DNA of 64,000 nt, taken from the NCBI GenBank assembly GCA_036526255.1, contig DATCYW010000058.1, positions 1 to 64,000 of the forward strand, written 5' to 3'. Every line of letters starts with the position of its first letter. Position 1 is the first letter of the stretch. Origin of the DNA: Malonomonas sp036526255. GTDB taxonomy: Bacteria; Desulfobacterota; Desulfuromonadia; Desulfuromonadales; Geopsychrobacteraceae. This document shows positions 1 through 10,475 of this stretch, piece after piece. The position numbers were made by a program, and so were the translations under genes. The notes beneath the pieces are model-generated. The model searched no databases and was not told the DNA's origin. It saw only the letters and a list, made by a program, of their open reading frames with translations.

Positions 1-7
1 GTCAGCC

Positions 8-940
8 ATGACAGAAGATTTTCCGAGCAATGAAGTTGAATTTGATCGCAGGTTTCATTCAGAAGATGCCTGCCTTGACTATCTCCTTCAACTTCGCTGG
101 CCAGAAGGGTTCAAATGCTCCTGCTGCGGCCATGACAACTACTGGATGAGTTCCAGGGGCCTTTATCTCTGCAGCCACTGTGAACATCAGCATTCATTGA
201 CAGCAGGAACGATTTTTCATGGAACCAGAAAACCTTTAACTCTCTGGTTCAAGGCCCTTTGGTGGTTTTCGACTCGAAAGAACGGAGTCAATGCCAGCAC
301 GTTACAAGCTCTGCTTGGACTGCGAAGCTACCAAACAGCCTGGTGCTGGCTGCAAAAGTTACGAACCTGCACGGTGTTTCCGGATCGAACCAAGCTCTCC
401 GGCTCCGTCGAGGTCGATGAATGCTTTTTCGGCGGAGCACATAGCGGCAAACGTGGCCGAGGAGCTGAACATAAATGCAAGGTTGCCATTGCCGTCGAAC
501 GTAAAGGGCGCAAGCTCGGCCGTCTACGCATGCAGGTCATTGAATGCTGCAGTGCAAACGAGCTGACCTCCTTTATCAAAACGAACATCACAGCTGGCAG
601 TCAGGTGACAACCGATGGCTGGGGTGCTTATAGCGGTTTGAAGAATGAAGGCTATTCCCACAAAGCCATCGTTCAAAGCAATACCGAAGACAAAGAAAGC
701 GTACTGCCCGGCGTCCATCTGATAACGTCACTGGCCAAGCGGGTCATGCTCGGCACTTTTCAGGGGCGATTTGACCCGCAGTATTTGCAGCGCTACCTGG
801 ACGAATATGTCTTTCGCTTTAATCGCCGAAACTGCCGTGCCGTTGGTAAGCGATTTTGGCGAATCATGCAACAAGCGGCTCAGTCAGCTCCGGTTCCTTT
901 GAAAAGTCTGGTTTTGGGGCCGAGCACTGGAGCGAAGTAG
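8..940 (+). CDS. IS1595-family (ISXO2-like) transposase
   Basis: This 310-residue protein is full length for the family. The N-terminus carries a zinc ribbon (CSCCG and CSHC pairs, about residues 37-60), followed by the ISXO2-like catalytic domain. Visible acidic residues are the D of VEVDECFFGG and the D of TTDGWGAY. In place of the NxxE third acidic motif there is the GVHLITSLAKR variant, which occurs in some IS1595 subgroups. The C-terminal YLDEYVFRFNRR block is typical. The start lies 7 bp into the window, so the left end of the element is not visible, and I see no right inverted repeat after the stop. It could be an intact IS cut by the window edge or a remnant. Confidence 0.88.
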   Translation: MTEDFPSNEVEFDRRFHSEDACLDYLLQLRWPEGFKCSCCGHDNYWMSSRGLYLCSHCEHQHSLTAGTIFHGTRKPLTLWFKALWWFSTRKNGVNASTLQALLGLRSYQTAWCWLQKLRTCTVFPDRTKLSGSVEVDECFFGGAHSGKRGRGAEHKCKVAIAVERKGRKLGRLRMQVIECCSANELTSFIKTNITAGSQVTTDGWGAYSGLKNEGYSHKAIVQSNTEDKESVLPGVHLITSLAKRVMLGTFQGRFDPQYLQRYLDEYVFRFNRRNCRAVGKRFWRIMQQAAQSAPVPLKSLVLGPSTGAK

Positions 941-955
941 ATAACCAGAAAATAG

Positions 956-984
956 AAAAAGGGGGGCCAGTGGCCCCCCTTTTT
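956..984 (-). terminator. Terminator between transposase and prfC
   Basis: A 9-bp perfect stem (GGGGGGCCA / TGGCCCCCC, 961-969 and 971-979) has an A tract before it and a T tract after it, so it can act in both directions. It lies 22 bp past the prfC stop codon on the minus strand and 16 bp past the transposase stop on the plus strand. Confidence 0.8.
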
Positions 985-1005
985 AAGGTAACAGAAAAAC
1001 TATTC

Positions 1006-2592
<1,587 letters not shown>

Positions 2593-2658
2593 CTTATTTT
2601 TCCAGACTCTAAATATTTGTGGTCGATTGCTGACCCGAAACAGTTAAAACGAAAATCT

Positions 2659-3564
2659 CTAGTTCGCGGCAGTCTCTTCTGGAACCCGCCAGCGCTTGTG
2701 CATCCAGAACCACTGGGTGATGTCTTCGCGCACCGCCGTTTCAATGATATTGGTCAGCAACTGGGTATTCTCCTGCACCGCTTGCTCCCCCTGCCCCTGC
2801 AGCAACAGCATCGGCTCTATAACAGCCAGATAACGGTTATTCGGCAGGCGGCGCGAAAACACCGGCACCACCGGTACCTGAAACTTCATCGCCAGATTGC
2901 TGATCGCGGTGGTGGTATAAGCCTTGCGCCCGAAAAAATCTGTCGCGACCGAACCGGGCGGCGAGATGTGCTGATCAAGCAGGACACCGACCACCCGATT
3001 GGCCTGCAACGACTTGAGAATCCGCCGGGCACCATGGCGGCTATCGAGGGTGCCGGCACCGAAGCTCTCGCGGATATCATTGAAAAAGCGGTCGGTCAGC
3101 GGATTTTTCATCGGCTTGGTCACCGCATCAACGTCAATACCCAGCTCCGGCAGGACAAAAAAACCCGCTTCCCAGAAGCCGAAATGACCGGTCAGCATAA
3201 TGACGCCGCGCCCTAACTGCTGGGCTTCGCGCAGATGTTCCAGGCCGGAGATGTCAAAATAGCGTTCAAGGTCACCACCGCCGCGCTGAAACTTATTCAT
3301 CCGCAGCATCTCCATGCTGCTGACACCAACATGGATAAAGTTTGCCCGCGCCAGACCGGCGACCTGCTTGCGATTGAACTGGGGAAAAGCGCGGCGCAGA
3401 TTCTCCTCGGCCAGCTTGCGCCGCTTCGACAGCAGCCAGAAGGCCAGCAACCCCAGCCGACCGCCAAAGGCGAGGCTCAGTTCACGCGGTAACCAGCGGA
3501 CCAGTGCCGCCACCCGTTTAACCGCCCAATATTCGCAACGAAACTTCAGAGAGATATCTGTCAT
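2659..3564 (-). CDS. Lipid A biosynthesis late acyltransferase (LpxL/HtrB family)
   Basis: This 301-residue protein belongs to the lysophospholipid acyltransferase family that adds secondary acyl chains to Kdo2-lipid A at the inner membrane. The catalytic HX4E motif is in TGHFGFWEAG (about residues 126-135). DQHISPPGSVATDFFG matches the family's conserved acceptor/donor region, and QWFWMHKRW is the usual C-terminal block. The hydrophobic N-terminal third fits membrane association. I cannot tell LpxL from LpxM or LpxP. It implies an LPS outer membrane. Confidence 0.92.
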   Translation of the reverse strand: MTDISLKFRCEYWAVKRVAALVRWLPRELSLAFGGRLGLLAFWLLSKRRKLAEENLRRAFPQFNRKQVAGLARANFIHVGVSSMEMLRMNKFQRGGGDLERYFDISGLEHLREAQQLGRGVIMLTGHFGFWEAGFFVLPELGIDVDAVTKPMKNPLTDRFFNDIRESFGAGTLDSRHGARRILKSLQANRVVGVLLDQHISPPGSVATDFFGRKAYTTTAISNLAMKFQVPVVPVFSRRLPNNRYLAVIEPMLLLQGQGEQAVQENTQLLTNIIETAVREDITQWFWMHKRWRVPEETAAN

Positions 3565-3660
3565 GATGCTTTCTTAAAAAGTAAATGGCCGCCCGAAAAA
3601 CCGGCCGACCACTATAGCTTATCTCTTCTGCAGGATGAAAGTCCGTTTTCAACCCTTGCC

Positions 3661-3927
3661 CTAAAAACGGTAGCCTTTGCGCATCATGCAGGCTTCATAG
3701 AGCTGAATCTGGTATTGAGTGTCAGGGAAATCAGTCAGATCGCTGCCCGCCATCACCGGTTCCATATTGATGACACCGAACTTTTCCGCATAGGTTCGGC
3801 AATAGGTGAGATCCTTCTCCAGATCGTGCTTTTCCAACGGCTCTGCGGCGATCGGTCGTGGCTGCTTGGCGCAACCGGTCAGCAGGACAAACAACAGCAG
3901 CAACAGTACGGACAACCTCAGCTTCAT
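3661..3927 (-). CDS. Small hypothetical lipoprotein
   Basis: The protein has 88 residues from the ATG at 3925-3927, which has a GAGG ribosome-binding site 8 nt upstream. An upstream TTG would add six residues and has no better site. A short signal peptide ends in the lipobox LLTGC, so the mature protein should be lipid-anchored. The mature part has two further cysteines (TYCRTY and EACMMRKGYRF near the C-terminus). I do not recognise the family. It sits alone between the acyltransferase and the divergent upp promoter. Confidence 0.7.
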   Translation of the reverse strand: MKLRLSVLLLLLFVLLTGCAKQPRPIAAEPLEKHDLEKDLTYCRTYAEKFGVINMEPVMAGSDLTDFPDTQYQIQLYEACMMRKGYRF

Positions 3928-4026
3928 GCGCAAACCTCGGGACAAAAAGGGCGGAAAAAATTACTTTAGCAGATACATCCCAGCATTGGTAGCAATTAAT
4001 TGTTCGTCGGAAATTTACCAAATGGC

Positions 4027-4056
4027 TTGACCCGAGTCAGGCGATACTTCTATTCT
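4027..4056 (+). promoter_or_regulatory. Putative sigma-70 promoter for upp-uraA
   Basis: A TTGACC hexamer (4027-4032) and TATTCT (4051-4056) are separated by 18 bp, about 60 bp before the upp ATG. No PyrR-like anti-terminator is evident between promoter and gene. Confidence 0.5.
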
Positions 4057-4117
4057 GCGCTGTTGAATCTGACGAAACTTTTATTAGCGCTAGCAACACT
4101 GACCAAGGAGCCTGTCA

Positions 4118-4744
4118 ATGGCCGTCTTTGAAGCAAACCACCCGTTAATCAAGCACAAACTGGGCCTGATGCGACAAAATGACATCAGCACCAAGGATTT
4201 TCGCGAGCTGGCATCAGAAGTCGCCCGCCTGCTGACCTACGAAGCGACCAAAGATCTGGAAACCGAACCGGAGACCATTGACGGCTGGAACGGCCCGGTC
4301 ACCGTAGAACGGATCAAGGGAAAAAAAATTACCGTTGTGCCGATCCTGCGGGCTGGCCTGGGGATGATGGACGGCGTGCTCGACCTGATCCCCAGCGCGC
4401 GGGTTAGCGTGGTCGGCCTTTACCGCAACGAAGAGACTCTCGAACCAGTCACTTATTTTCAGAAATTGACCAGCAGCATGGAAGATCGCACGGCGCTGAT
4501 TCTCGACCCGATGCTGGCCACCGGCGGTTCGCTGATCGCCTGCATCGATATGCTCAAAGCTGCCGGCTGCACCAGCATTCGCGGCCTGTTTCTGGTCGCG
4601 GTCCCGGAAGGGCTGAACAAGGTCAAAGAGCGCCATCCTGATGTCGATATCTATGTCGCTTCAATCGATGAGCGGCTCAACGAACATGGCTATATTCTGC
4701 CCGGTCTGGGGGATGCGGGCGATAAAATTTTCGGCACCAAATAA
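4118..4744 (+). CDS. upp: Uracil phosphoribosyltransferase
   Basis: The enzyme converts uracil and PRPP to UMP in pyrimidine salvage. The 208-residue length is normal. The PRPP-binding loop ILDPMLATGGS is visible (about residues 126-136), and the uracil-binding C-terminal segment LNEHGYILPGLGDAGDKIFGT is intact. An AAGGAG site precedes the ATG. The uracil permease gene follows 20 bp later, so the two form a salvage operon. Confidence 0.98.
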   Translation: MAVFEANHPLIKHKLGLMRQNDISTKDFRELASEVARLLTYEATKDLETEPETIDGWNGPVTVERIKGKKITVVPILRAGLGMMDGVLDLIPSARVSVVGLYRNEETLEPVTYFQKLTSSMEDRTALILDPMLATGGSLIACIDMLKAAGCTSIRGLFLVAVPEGLNKVKERHPDVDIYVASIDERLNEHGYILPGLGDAGDKIFGTK

Positions 4745-4764
4745 CTTCACACAAGGATACGACG

Positions 4765-6084
4765 ATGTCTCTGCAAACCCCTTCTTCCGATTATAATTTC
4801 CGCCTGAAAGATTGCCTGCTCGGTGGCCAGATGCTGTTTGTCGCCTTCGGCGCGCTGGTGCTGGTGCCGCTGCTGACCGGCCTTAACGCCAACGTCGCGC
4901 TCTTCACCGCCGGGGCCGGCACGCTGGTCTTCCAGCTGATCACCCGCGGCAAGGTGCCGGTCTTCCTCGCCTCCAGCTTTGCCTTTATCGCTCCGATCAT
5001 CTACGGCGTGCAACAGTGGGGCATCCCCGGCACCATGTGCGGCCTGGTGGCGGCTGGCCTGCTCTACGCTCTGATGAGTCTGGCCGTACGACGGTTCGGT
5101 TCGGACATCCTGCACAAAATCCTGCCGCCGATCGTGACCGGTCCGGTGATCATGGTTATCGGCCTGGTGCTGGCACCGGTTGCGGTGCATATGGCGTCCG
5201 GCCGCACCGGCGACGGCTCAGCCTGGCTGGTTCCGGAAACCACCGCGTTCATCATCGCCGGAGTCTCGCTGGCGGTGACCATCATTGTTTCACTTCTCGG
5301 TCGCGGGCTGTTCAAATTGATCCCGATCCTCTGCGGCATCAGCGCCGGCTTCATCACCTCACTGGGTCTTGACCTGAGCGGCTTCAGCGCCGCAACCCAA
5401 GCCGCCTTCGAGCCGGGTAGCCTGCAAAACTGGACCGCCCCGGCGCTGGTCTCGATGCAGAAAGTCGCTGACGCCCCTTGGTTCGCCATCCCCGACTTCA
5501 CCTTCCCGGTCTGGAATCTGGAAGCGATCCTGTTCATTGTGCCGATCGCCATCGCTCCGGCCATCGAACACTTCGGCGATGTGCTAGCGGTCGGCGGCAT
5601 CACCGGCAAAGACTACGTCGAAGATCCGGGCATTGAAAACACCCTGCTCGGTGACGGTGTCGCCACCAGCCTGGCGGCCTTTCTCGGCGGCCCGCCGAAC
5701 ACCACCTATTCCGAGGTTTCCGGCGCCGTCGCGCTGACCCGCGCCTTCAACCCGGCGATCATGACCTGGGCGGCAATCACCGCGATCCTGCTCGCTTTTA
5801 TCGGCAAGCTCGGCGGTTTCCTCAACAGCATCCCGGTTCCGGTGATGGGCGGCATCATGGTGCTCTTGTTCGGTGCCATCGCTGTCATCGGTATCAGCAC
5901 CCTGGTCAAAGCCGGCACTGATCTGATGGAACCACGCAACCTGGCGATCGTCGCCATCATTCTGGTCTTCGGTATCGGTGGGATGAATTTCGATCTGGTC
6001 GTGGTCAAGCTTGGTGGGATCGGCCTGGCGGGGATTATCGGTGTGCTGCTGAATCTGCTGCTGCCGGGAAAATCCCGCGCATAA
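4765..6084 (+). CDS. uraA: Uracil permease (NCS2/UraA family)
   Basis: This 439-residue polytopic inner-membrane protein (many hydrophobic helices) is a nucleobase:proton symporter that imports uracil for Upp. Family signatures include the Glu in PAIEHFGDV (TM8 region) and GGPPNTTYSEVSGAVALT, which matches the TM10 region of UraA. It is co-directional with upp at 20 bp and probably co-transcribed with it. A strong hairpin follows the stop. Confidence 0.96.
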   Translation: MSLQTPSSDYNFRLKDCLLGGQMLFVAFGALVLVPLLTGLNANVALFTAGAGTLVFQLITRGKVPVFLASSFAFIAPIIYGVQQWGIPGTMCGLVAAGLLYALMSLAVRRFGSDILHKILPPIVTGPVIMVIGLVLAPVAVHMASGRTGDGSAWLVPETTAFIIAGVSLAVTIIVSLLGRGLFKLIPILCGISAGFITSLGLDLSGFSAATQAAFEPGSLQNWTAPALVSMQKVADAPWFAIPDFTFPVWNLEAILFIVPIAIAPAIEHFGDVLAVGGITGKDYVEDPGIENTLLGDGVATSLAAFLGGPPNTTYSEVSGAVALTRAFNPAIMTWAAITAILLAFIGKLGGFLNSIPVPVMGGIMVLLFGAIAVIGISTLVKAGTDLMEPRNLAIVAIILVFGIGGMNFDLVVVKLGGIGLAGIIGVLLNLLLPGKSRA

Positions 6085-6093
6085 AATAACCAG

Positions 6094-6119
6094 CGGGGGT
6101 GACGCCTGCGTCACCCCCG
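6094..6119. terminator. Hairpin between uraA and the histidine kinase gene
   Basis: An 11-bp perfect stem (CGGGGGTGACG / CGTCACCCCCG) with a 4-nt loop lies between two convergent genes. It has no T tract on either side, so it is either a weak intrinsic terminator or an RNA 3'-end stabiliser. Confidence 0.6.
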
Positions 6120-6139
6120 AATCAACCTCCCGCCTGAAA

Positions 6140-8713
6140 TTACTTTACCTGTGGATCAAGTGCGCTGCGCACCGCTTGCGCCAGCGTTCCCAACGCCAGC
6201 GGCTTGGGCAGAAAGGTGACCCCTTCTTTGAGGACACCATGCTCAACGATGGCATTCTTGGTATATCCGGACATGAATATGACCATCAGCGCGCTGGAGC
6301 GTTCGAGCAGCAGGCTGGCCAGCTGTTGACCGTTCATCTTCGGCAGGACCACGTCGGTCAGCAGCAGGTGGATTTTTCCATGGTACTTTTCAAACAGCTG
6401 CACGGCCTCTTCGGCATCTGACGCCTCGAGCACCGTGTAACCGAGCTCGGAGAGCAACTCCACGGCAAAACTCCGCACCCCGGCATCATCCTCCACCAGC
6501 AGAATGGTTTCCGTACCGCGTGGCAGGTTTTCGGTCACTGCCGGCAATTTCTCACTGCTGACCTGCTGCCGGGTCCGTGGCAGATAGATGCGGAAGGTCG
6601 TCCCCTTGCCGGGCTCACTGTAGACGTAGATATTGCCCTTGTTCTGCTTGACGATCCCGAACACCATCGACAGGCCGAGACCGGTCCCCTGCCCCTGCGG
6701 CTTGGAGGTGTAGAAGGGTTCAAAGATCAGCTTCTGCGCCTCGGCGTCAATACCGCAGCCGGTGTCGGAAATACTCAGGCAGACATACTCGCCTGCCTCA
6801 ACCCCCATATGCTGCCGGGCGTACTCAGCGCTCAGACTGACGTTGGCGGATTCGATCAGCAGAGTTCCGCCTTCGGCCATGGCATCGCGCGCATTGACCG
6901 TCAGGTTCATGACGATCTGCTCGACCTGACTGCGATCGATGAGTACCGGCCAGAGTCCATCTGCCAGCTGGGTTTTTACCCGGATATTCTCTCCGATCAG
7001 GCGCTTGAGCATCTGCAACAGGTCGCTGACCACCTGGTTGAGCGCCAGCGGCTTGGGCGCGATAATCTGCTTGCGGCTGAAACCAAGCAGCTGGCGTGTC
7101 AAGTCAGCCGCCCGGCGGGCTGAATCGTCGATCACCTGCAGGTATTTCTGGATCGGATTGTCGGCGTCGACGCGGCGCTTCATCAGCTGCAGGTTCCCGC
7201 TGATCGCCATCAGAATGTTATTGAAATCATGCGCCACTCCGCCGGCCAGTCGGCCGATCGACTCCATCTTCTGCGCCTGCAGCAGTTCGGCCTGCAGCTG
7301 CTCCCGCTCCCGCTCGTTTTTCAGCTGAGCGGTTAAATCTTTGACCAGAACCACGGTGCGGCGGTCATCCAGACACAGACAACGCAGCTCGAACACAGAC
7401 TCTTCCCCGGCAGCATTGGCAAGTACCTGCTGGCCGCATAGTCCATCGACACAGACAAATCCCTCGATTCCGCCGAAGCTGTCCGCCCAGCGCTGCATCA
7501 GACTGTTTTCAGCCCGCAGGCTGCCATTCTGCGACAGCACCCCGACATTCAGCACATCGGTGATCGTCAGCAACAGCTGCAACTGCTGCTCCTGTTGCTG
7601 CAGGGTATTTTTCCACTCGATCTCTTTCTGGGTTTCCGCGCGGATGACCTGATGTGAATCGAGCACCTCGGACATCAACAGCACGCTGCTCTGTTCCAGC
7701 ACCTGCAGTTCATCACCCGAATGCTTGCCGGCCTGCTTGCCGCGCAGGGTCTCCGCGGTAAACTTTTCCACCAGCAGGGTCAAACGACGAACCCGCATGG
7801 AGATCCAGAGAATGACCAGCATCGGCCCCAGAACCAGCGCCAACCCGGACAACGCATGCTGCAGGGTGCTGACCGAGGCCATGGCATGCTGCATCTGCGC
7901 GACCTGTTCGCGCGGCTGAAAGGAGCTGAGACCAACAAGCATTTCGGCGCCGCCGTAGTCGTGAAAACTGCGCTCGCTGATAACAAAGTCGTTGCTCAAT
8001 TCCTGCAAGGTAGCGCCAGGCGGCAACAGTCCGGGGTCGCTGCTGACCATAATTCTACCGCTATTGTGGGCAACCAGCGCCAGCAAACGACTGCTGTCGC
8101 CGCCGAGGTTCATCAGCATCCGGTCATCGACCAGGGCGCCGAGCTGCAGAGTGACCTTGCGACCAGCCACCGATTGACTCACTGCCGAGAGCAGATAGGG
8201 GTCGTCATCGAGAATCGCCATATAGGTCTGGTCGTGGCTCTTCTCCAGCAACAGCAGCGCAGGGTTTTCCAATGCCGACGGTAAGCGTCTCTGGCTGGCG
8301 GCATAAGACTCCCGCACCTGCCCCTGATCGTCGAGCAGCAGGGCAAAATCCGGCACCGCCAGGGCCCGCAGCGCCGACCGCGGCAGAAACCAGTCCGGCG
8401 TATCCTGCCAGTAACGAACGGGAGCGGCGCGCCAGTTATCGCTTTGTGCCTCGACATAGCGGTGAAAGTTATGCTGATTGGCGATCAGGCCGGCGGTCTG
8501 CTGAAAGGATTTCACAAAATGGTCGAAGCTTAAACGATCCCGCTGCGACTGCTCGGCAAGCAGCTGCTGCAGGTGTTCTTCAAGCGCCAGAGACAGGTTC
8601 TTGTTCTTGTAGTCTTCAGAGGCAAACCAGACCAAGGCACCAAGCAGAAAAGCCATGCCGAGCATCTTTGCCGCCAGCCCCCCCGGCCAGTTAAACAGCG
8701 ATCGAGAATTCAT
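6140..8713 (-). CDS. Hybrid sensor histidine kinase / response regulator
   Basis: This 857-residue membrane kinase has TM1 at about residues 12-31, a roughly 250-residue periplasmic sensor segment, and TM2 at about 285-306. A coiled/PAS-like linker follows, then HisKA with the phospho-accepting His at about 495 (GGVAHDFNN), then HATPase_c (NLTVNARDAM N box; DTGCGID; GTGLGLSM). The C-terminal receiver domain begins near ETILLVEDD, with the phospho-Asp at about 787 (LLTDVVLP). The SEKLPAVTENLPRG linker separates kinase and receiver. The upstream gene, 15 bp away, encodes a PstS-like periplasmic binding protein that could supply ligand information. No DNA-binding output is encoded nearby. Confidence 0.93.
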   Translation of the reverse strand: MNSRSLFNWPGGLAAKMLGMAFLLGALVWFASEDYKNKNLSLALEEHLQQLLAEQSQRDRLSFDHFVKSFQQTAGLIANQHNFHRYVEAQSDNWRAAPVRYWQDTPDWFLPRSALRALAVPDFALLLDDQGQVRESYAASQRRLPSALENPALLLLEKSHDQTYMAILDDDPYLLSAVSQSVAGRKVTLQLGALVDDRMLMNLGGDSSRLLALVAHNSGRIMVSSDPGLLPPGATLQELSNDFVISERSFHDYGGAEMLVGLSSFQPREQVAQMQHAMASVSTLQHALSGLALVLGPMLVILWISMRVRRLTLLVEKFTAETLRGKQAGKHSGDELQVLEQSSVLLMSEVLDSHQVIRAETQKEIEWKNTLQQQEQQLQLLLTITDVLNVGVLSQNGSLRAENSLMQRWADSFGGIEGFVCVDGLCGQQVLANAAGEESVFELRCLCLDDRRTVVLVKDLTAQLKNEREREQLQAELLQAQKMESIGRLAGGVAHDFNNILMAISGNLQLMKRRVDADNPIQKYLQVIDDSARRAADLTRQLLGFSRKQIIAPKPLALNQVVSDLLQMLKRLIGENIRVKTQLADGLWPVLIDRSQVEQIVMNLTVNARDAMAEGGTLLIESANVSLSAEYARQHMGVEAGEYVCLSISDTGCGIDAEAQKLIFEPFYTSKPQGQGTGLGLSMVFGIVKQNKGNIYVYSEPGKGTTFRIYLPRTRQQVSSEKLPAVTENLPRGTETILLVEDDAGVRSFAVELLSELGYTVLEASDAEEAVQLFEKYHGKIHLLLTDVVLPKMNGQQLASLLLERSSALMVIFMSGYTKNAIVEHGVLKEGVTFLPKPLALGTLAQAVRSALDPQVK

Positions 8714-8728
8714 ACAGACTTATAGCCT

Positions 8729-9697
8729 TTAAGGTTTCGTCGGTTGCCCGATCAATTCCCCCCCGGAAAAGTCCCAGCCGGCAGCGCGCAACTGGCTGGC
8801 CGGCACCACCCCCAAACGGGCGGCGTTTGCTTCGACATAGGTCGTCAGTCGCTCAAGCAATTTACGGCTCTGACTGAAGTTCTCCCCATCACCTGCCCAG
8901 AGCGTCAGGGTCATGACCCGGTAAAAGGGATAAGCGCCCCGCCGCAGATGTTCGAGATTGTTCGCTTCCATGCCATCGATCCGCAGCGCCCTGGTTTTGC
9001 TGGAGTGGACACCTTCGTTGACTTCATAACCGATCGCGCCGGGCAGTTCGGCGACCAGCGCGTACATATCATCAATGGCGCCAACTTCGCGGGCATGGGC
9101 AGAGAAAAGATCCTGATTGTCGAGCAGCAACCGCCAGTGTCCCGGCCGCTTTTTGCAGTGCAGTCGGATCACCGGCTGAATCGGCAGGTTCTGCCAACCC
9201 AGCTCTGACCAGCGCTGCATCTTACCGGAAAAAATCTGTTGTACGGTTGTCCAGGGCAAATCAGTGGTCGGATTATCGGGATGAACGAGGATGGCGACGG
9301 GATAAATCCCCAGGGTGTGAAAACTCAAGCCGGGCAAGCGGTCGATATCGCCCGGCGGGCAGCAGAAAGAGACAATCTCCACCGTCTTGGCCAGCAGGGC
9401 GCCGGCGGAAAGGCCGCAGGTTCCTTTATGAACCTTGATGTGCAGATTGTTCTGGCGGGCAAACTCGGCGATGACTGGTCGCAAACGGTCATCGAACTGT
9501 TGATTGATGATGACCACCAGATCAGCGGCGGCATCATCACTTTCATGCTGAAAAGGTTTTTGATCCCAGTCTTTGTCGGAGTCGACGGTTTCTGTCGAGG
9601 GGCTGAAAGCCGGGCCGCCCAATGATCCACTGGCCAGAGCGCCTGAAGCAATTGACATCGCCAATAATAGCCAGAGAACCAGGCATCTGATGAACAT
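8729..9697 (-). CDS. PstS-like periplasmic substrate-binding protein
   Basis: The 322-residue protein has an N-terminal signal peptide (about residues 1-23) and a PBP-like fold related to phosphate-binding proteins (LVVIINQQFDDRLRPVIAEF; LPWTTVQQIFSGKMQRWSELG; LPGAIGYEVNEG). That pattern is shared by PstS-like proteins, but the canonical Ser/Thr-rich phosphate loop is not obvious. No ABC permease or ATPase lies beside it. The gene ends 15 bp before the membrane histidine kinase gene, so a role as a periplasmic sensor partner is more likely than transport. That is inference. The ATG has a GAGGAG site. Confidence 0.82.
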   Translation of the reverse strand: MFIRCLVLWLLLAMSIASGALASGSLGGPAFSPSTETVDSDKDWDQKPFQHESDDAAADLVVIINQQFDDRLRPVIAEFARQNNLHIKVHKGTCGLSAGALLAKTVEIVSFCCPPGDIDRLPGLSFHTLGIYPVAILVHPDNPTTDLPWTTVQQIFSGKMQRWSELGWQNLPIQPVIRLHCKKRPGHWRLLLDNQDLFSAHAREVGAIDDMYALVAELPGAIGYEVNEGVHSSKTRALRIDGMEANNLEHLRRGAYPFYRVMTLTLWAGDGENFSQSRKLLERLTTYVEANAARLGVVPASQLRAAGWDFSGGELIGQPTKP

Positions 9698-9846
9698 TCA
9701 GGCTCCTCGAAACAGTCAACACAAGCTTAAAGCAATCCCCCCTCGACGCATAAACATGACACTTGCAACAAAACGATTAACTATCCCTCATCGACTGACA
9801 GGATGCAAGCCTTTCCGCCCGGCCGGCGGCCGACAACAGTAGAATC

Positions 9847-10452
9847 TCAGAGAGCGATGCCAGTCAGTTGCCGCAATTGCGCCCTGGTGTCTGCGACGTT
9901 TCGGTGCCAGATGCCGTGCCAGCCGCAGGCAATTGCGCCCTGCGCGTTGACTTCGAGATCATCGATGAAGACCGTAGTTTCCGGCTGCAGATCGAAACGG
10001 TGGCAGGCGGCGGCAAAAATCTCCGGCGCTGGTTTCATGACACCCACCTCGTAAGAAGCCAGACGGTCGTGACAGATTTTATCCAGTCCGAACTCGACCA
10101 GAATGTGCTGCCAGTGCAGCTCGCTGGTATTGGAAAGCAGGTAGACACCGCAATGCGGCATAAGACTGCCGGCCAGCGCCAGCATCTCGCGGATCGGGGT
10201 AAACAGGTCGTTCCAGGCGGCGATCAATTCAGCTTCGGGCAATGCATTCTTTAACAGGGCGTTGATCTGGCGTAAAAAGTCTCTGCTGCTGACCTCGCCA
10301 TGCTCATATCCGATCAGATCGACATGCCGGAGAAAGTCTTCGGCGCCGCTGCACTCTGCGCCGTGCTGCCGCAACGTGGCGGCAAACCGATCGTAGCTGA
10401 AATCAATCAGCACCCGGCCGACATCGAAAACCACATCCGTCACTCTTGCCAT
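9847..10452 (-). CDS. HAD-superfamily phosphatase (YihX-like)
   Basis: I chose the ATG at 10450-10452 because AAGGAG stands 8 nt upstream. A longer reading frame would run back over the end of the preceding gene. The protein has 201 residues. HAD motif I is VVFDVGRVLIDF, where the second Asp of the usual DxD is Gly, as in YihX-type sugar phosphatases (FDLGNV). Motif II is LLSNTS, then a conserved Lys in GVMKPAPEIF and motif IV VFIDDLEVN. The substrate cannot be assigned. It lies 23 bp after the DUF1015 gene, probably in one transcript. Confidence 0.87.
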   Translation of the reverse strand: MARVTDVVFDVGRVLIDFSYDRFAATLRQHGAECSGAEDFLRHVDLIGYEHGEVSSRDFLRQINALLKNALPEAELIAAWNDLFTPIREMLALAGSLMPHCGVYLLSNTSELHWQHILVEFGLDKICHDRLASYEVGVMKPAPEIFAAACHRFDLQPETTVFIDDLEVNAQGAIACGWHGIWHRNVADTRAQLRQLTGIAL

Positions 10453-10475
10453 ACCAACACTCCTTTCGTTTACCG

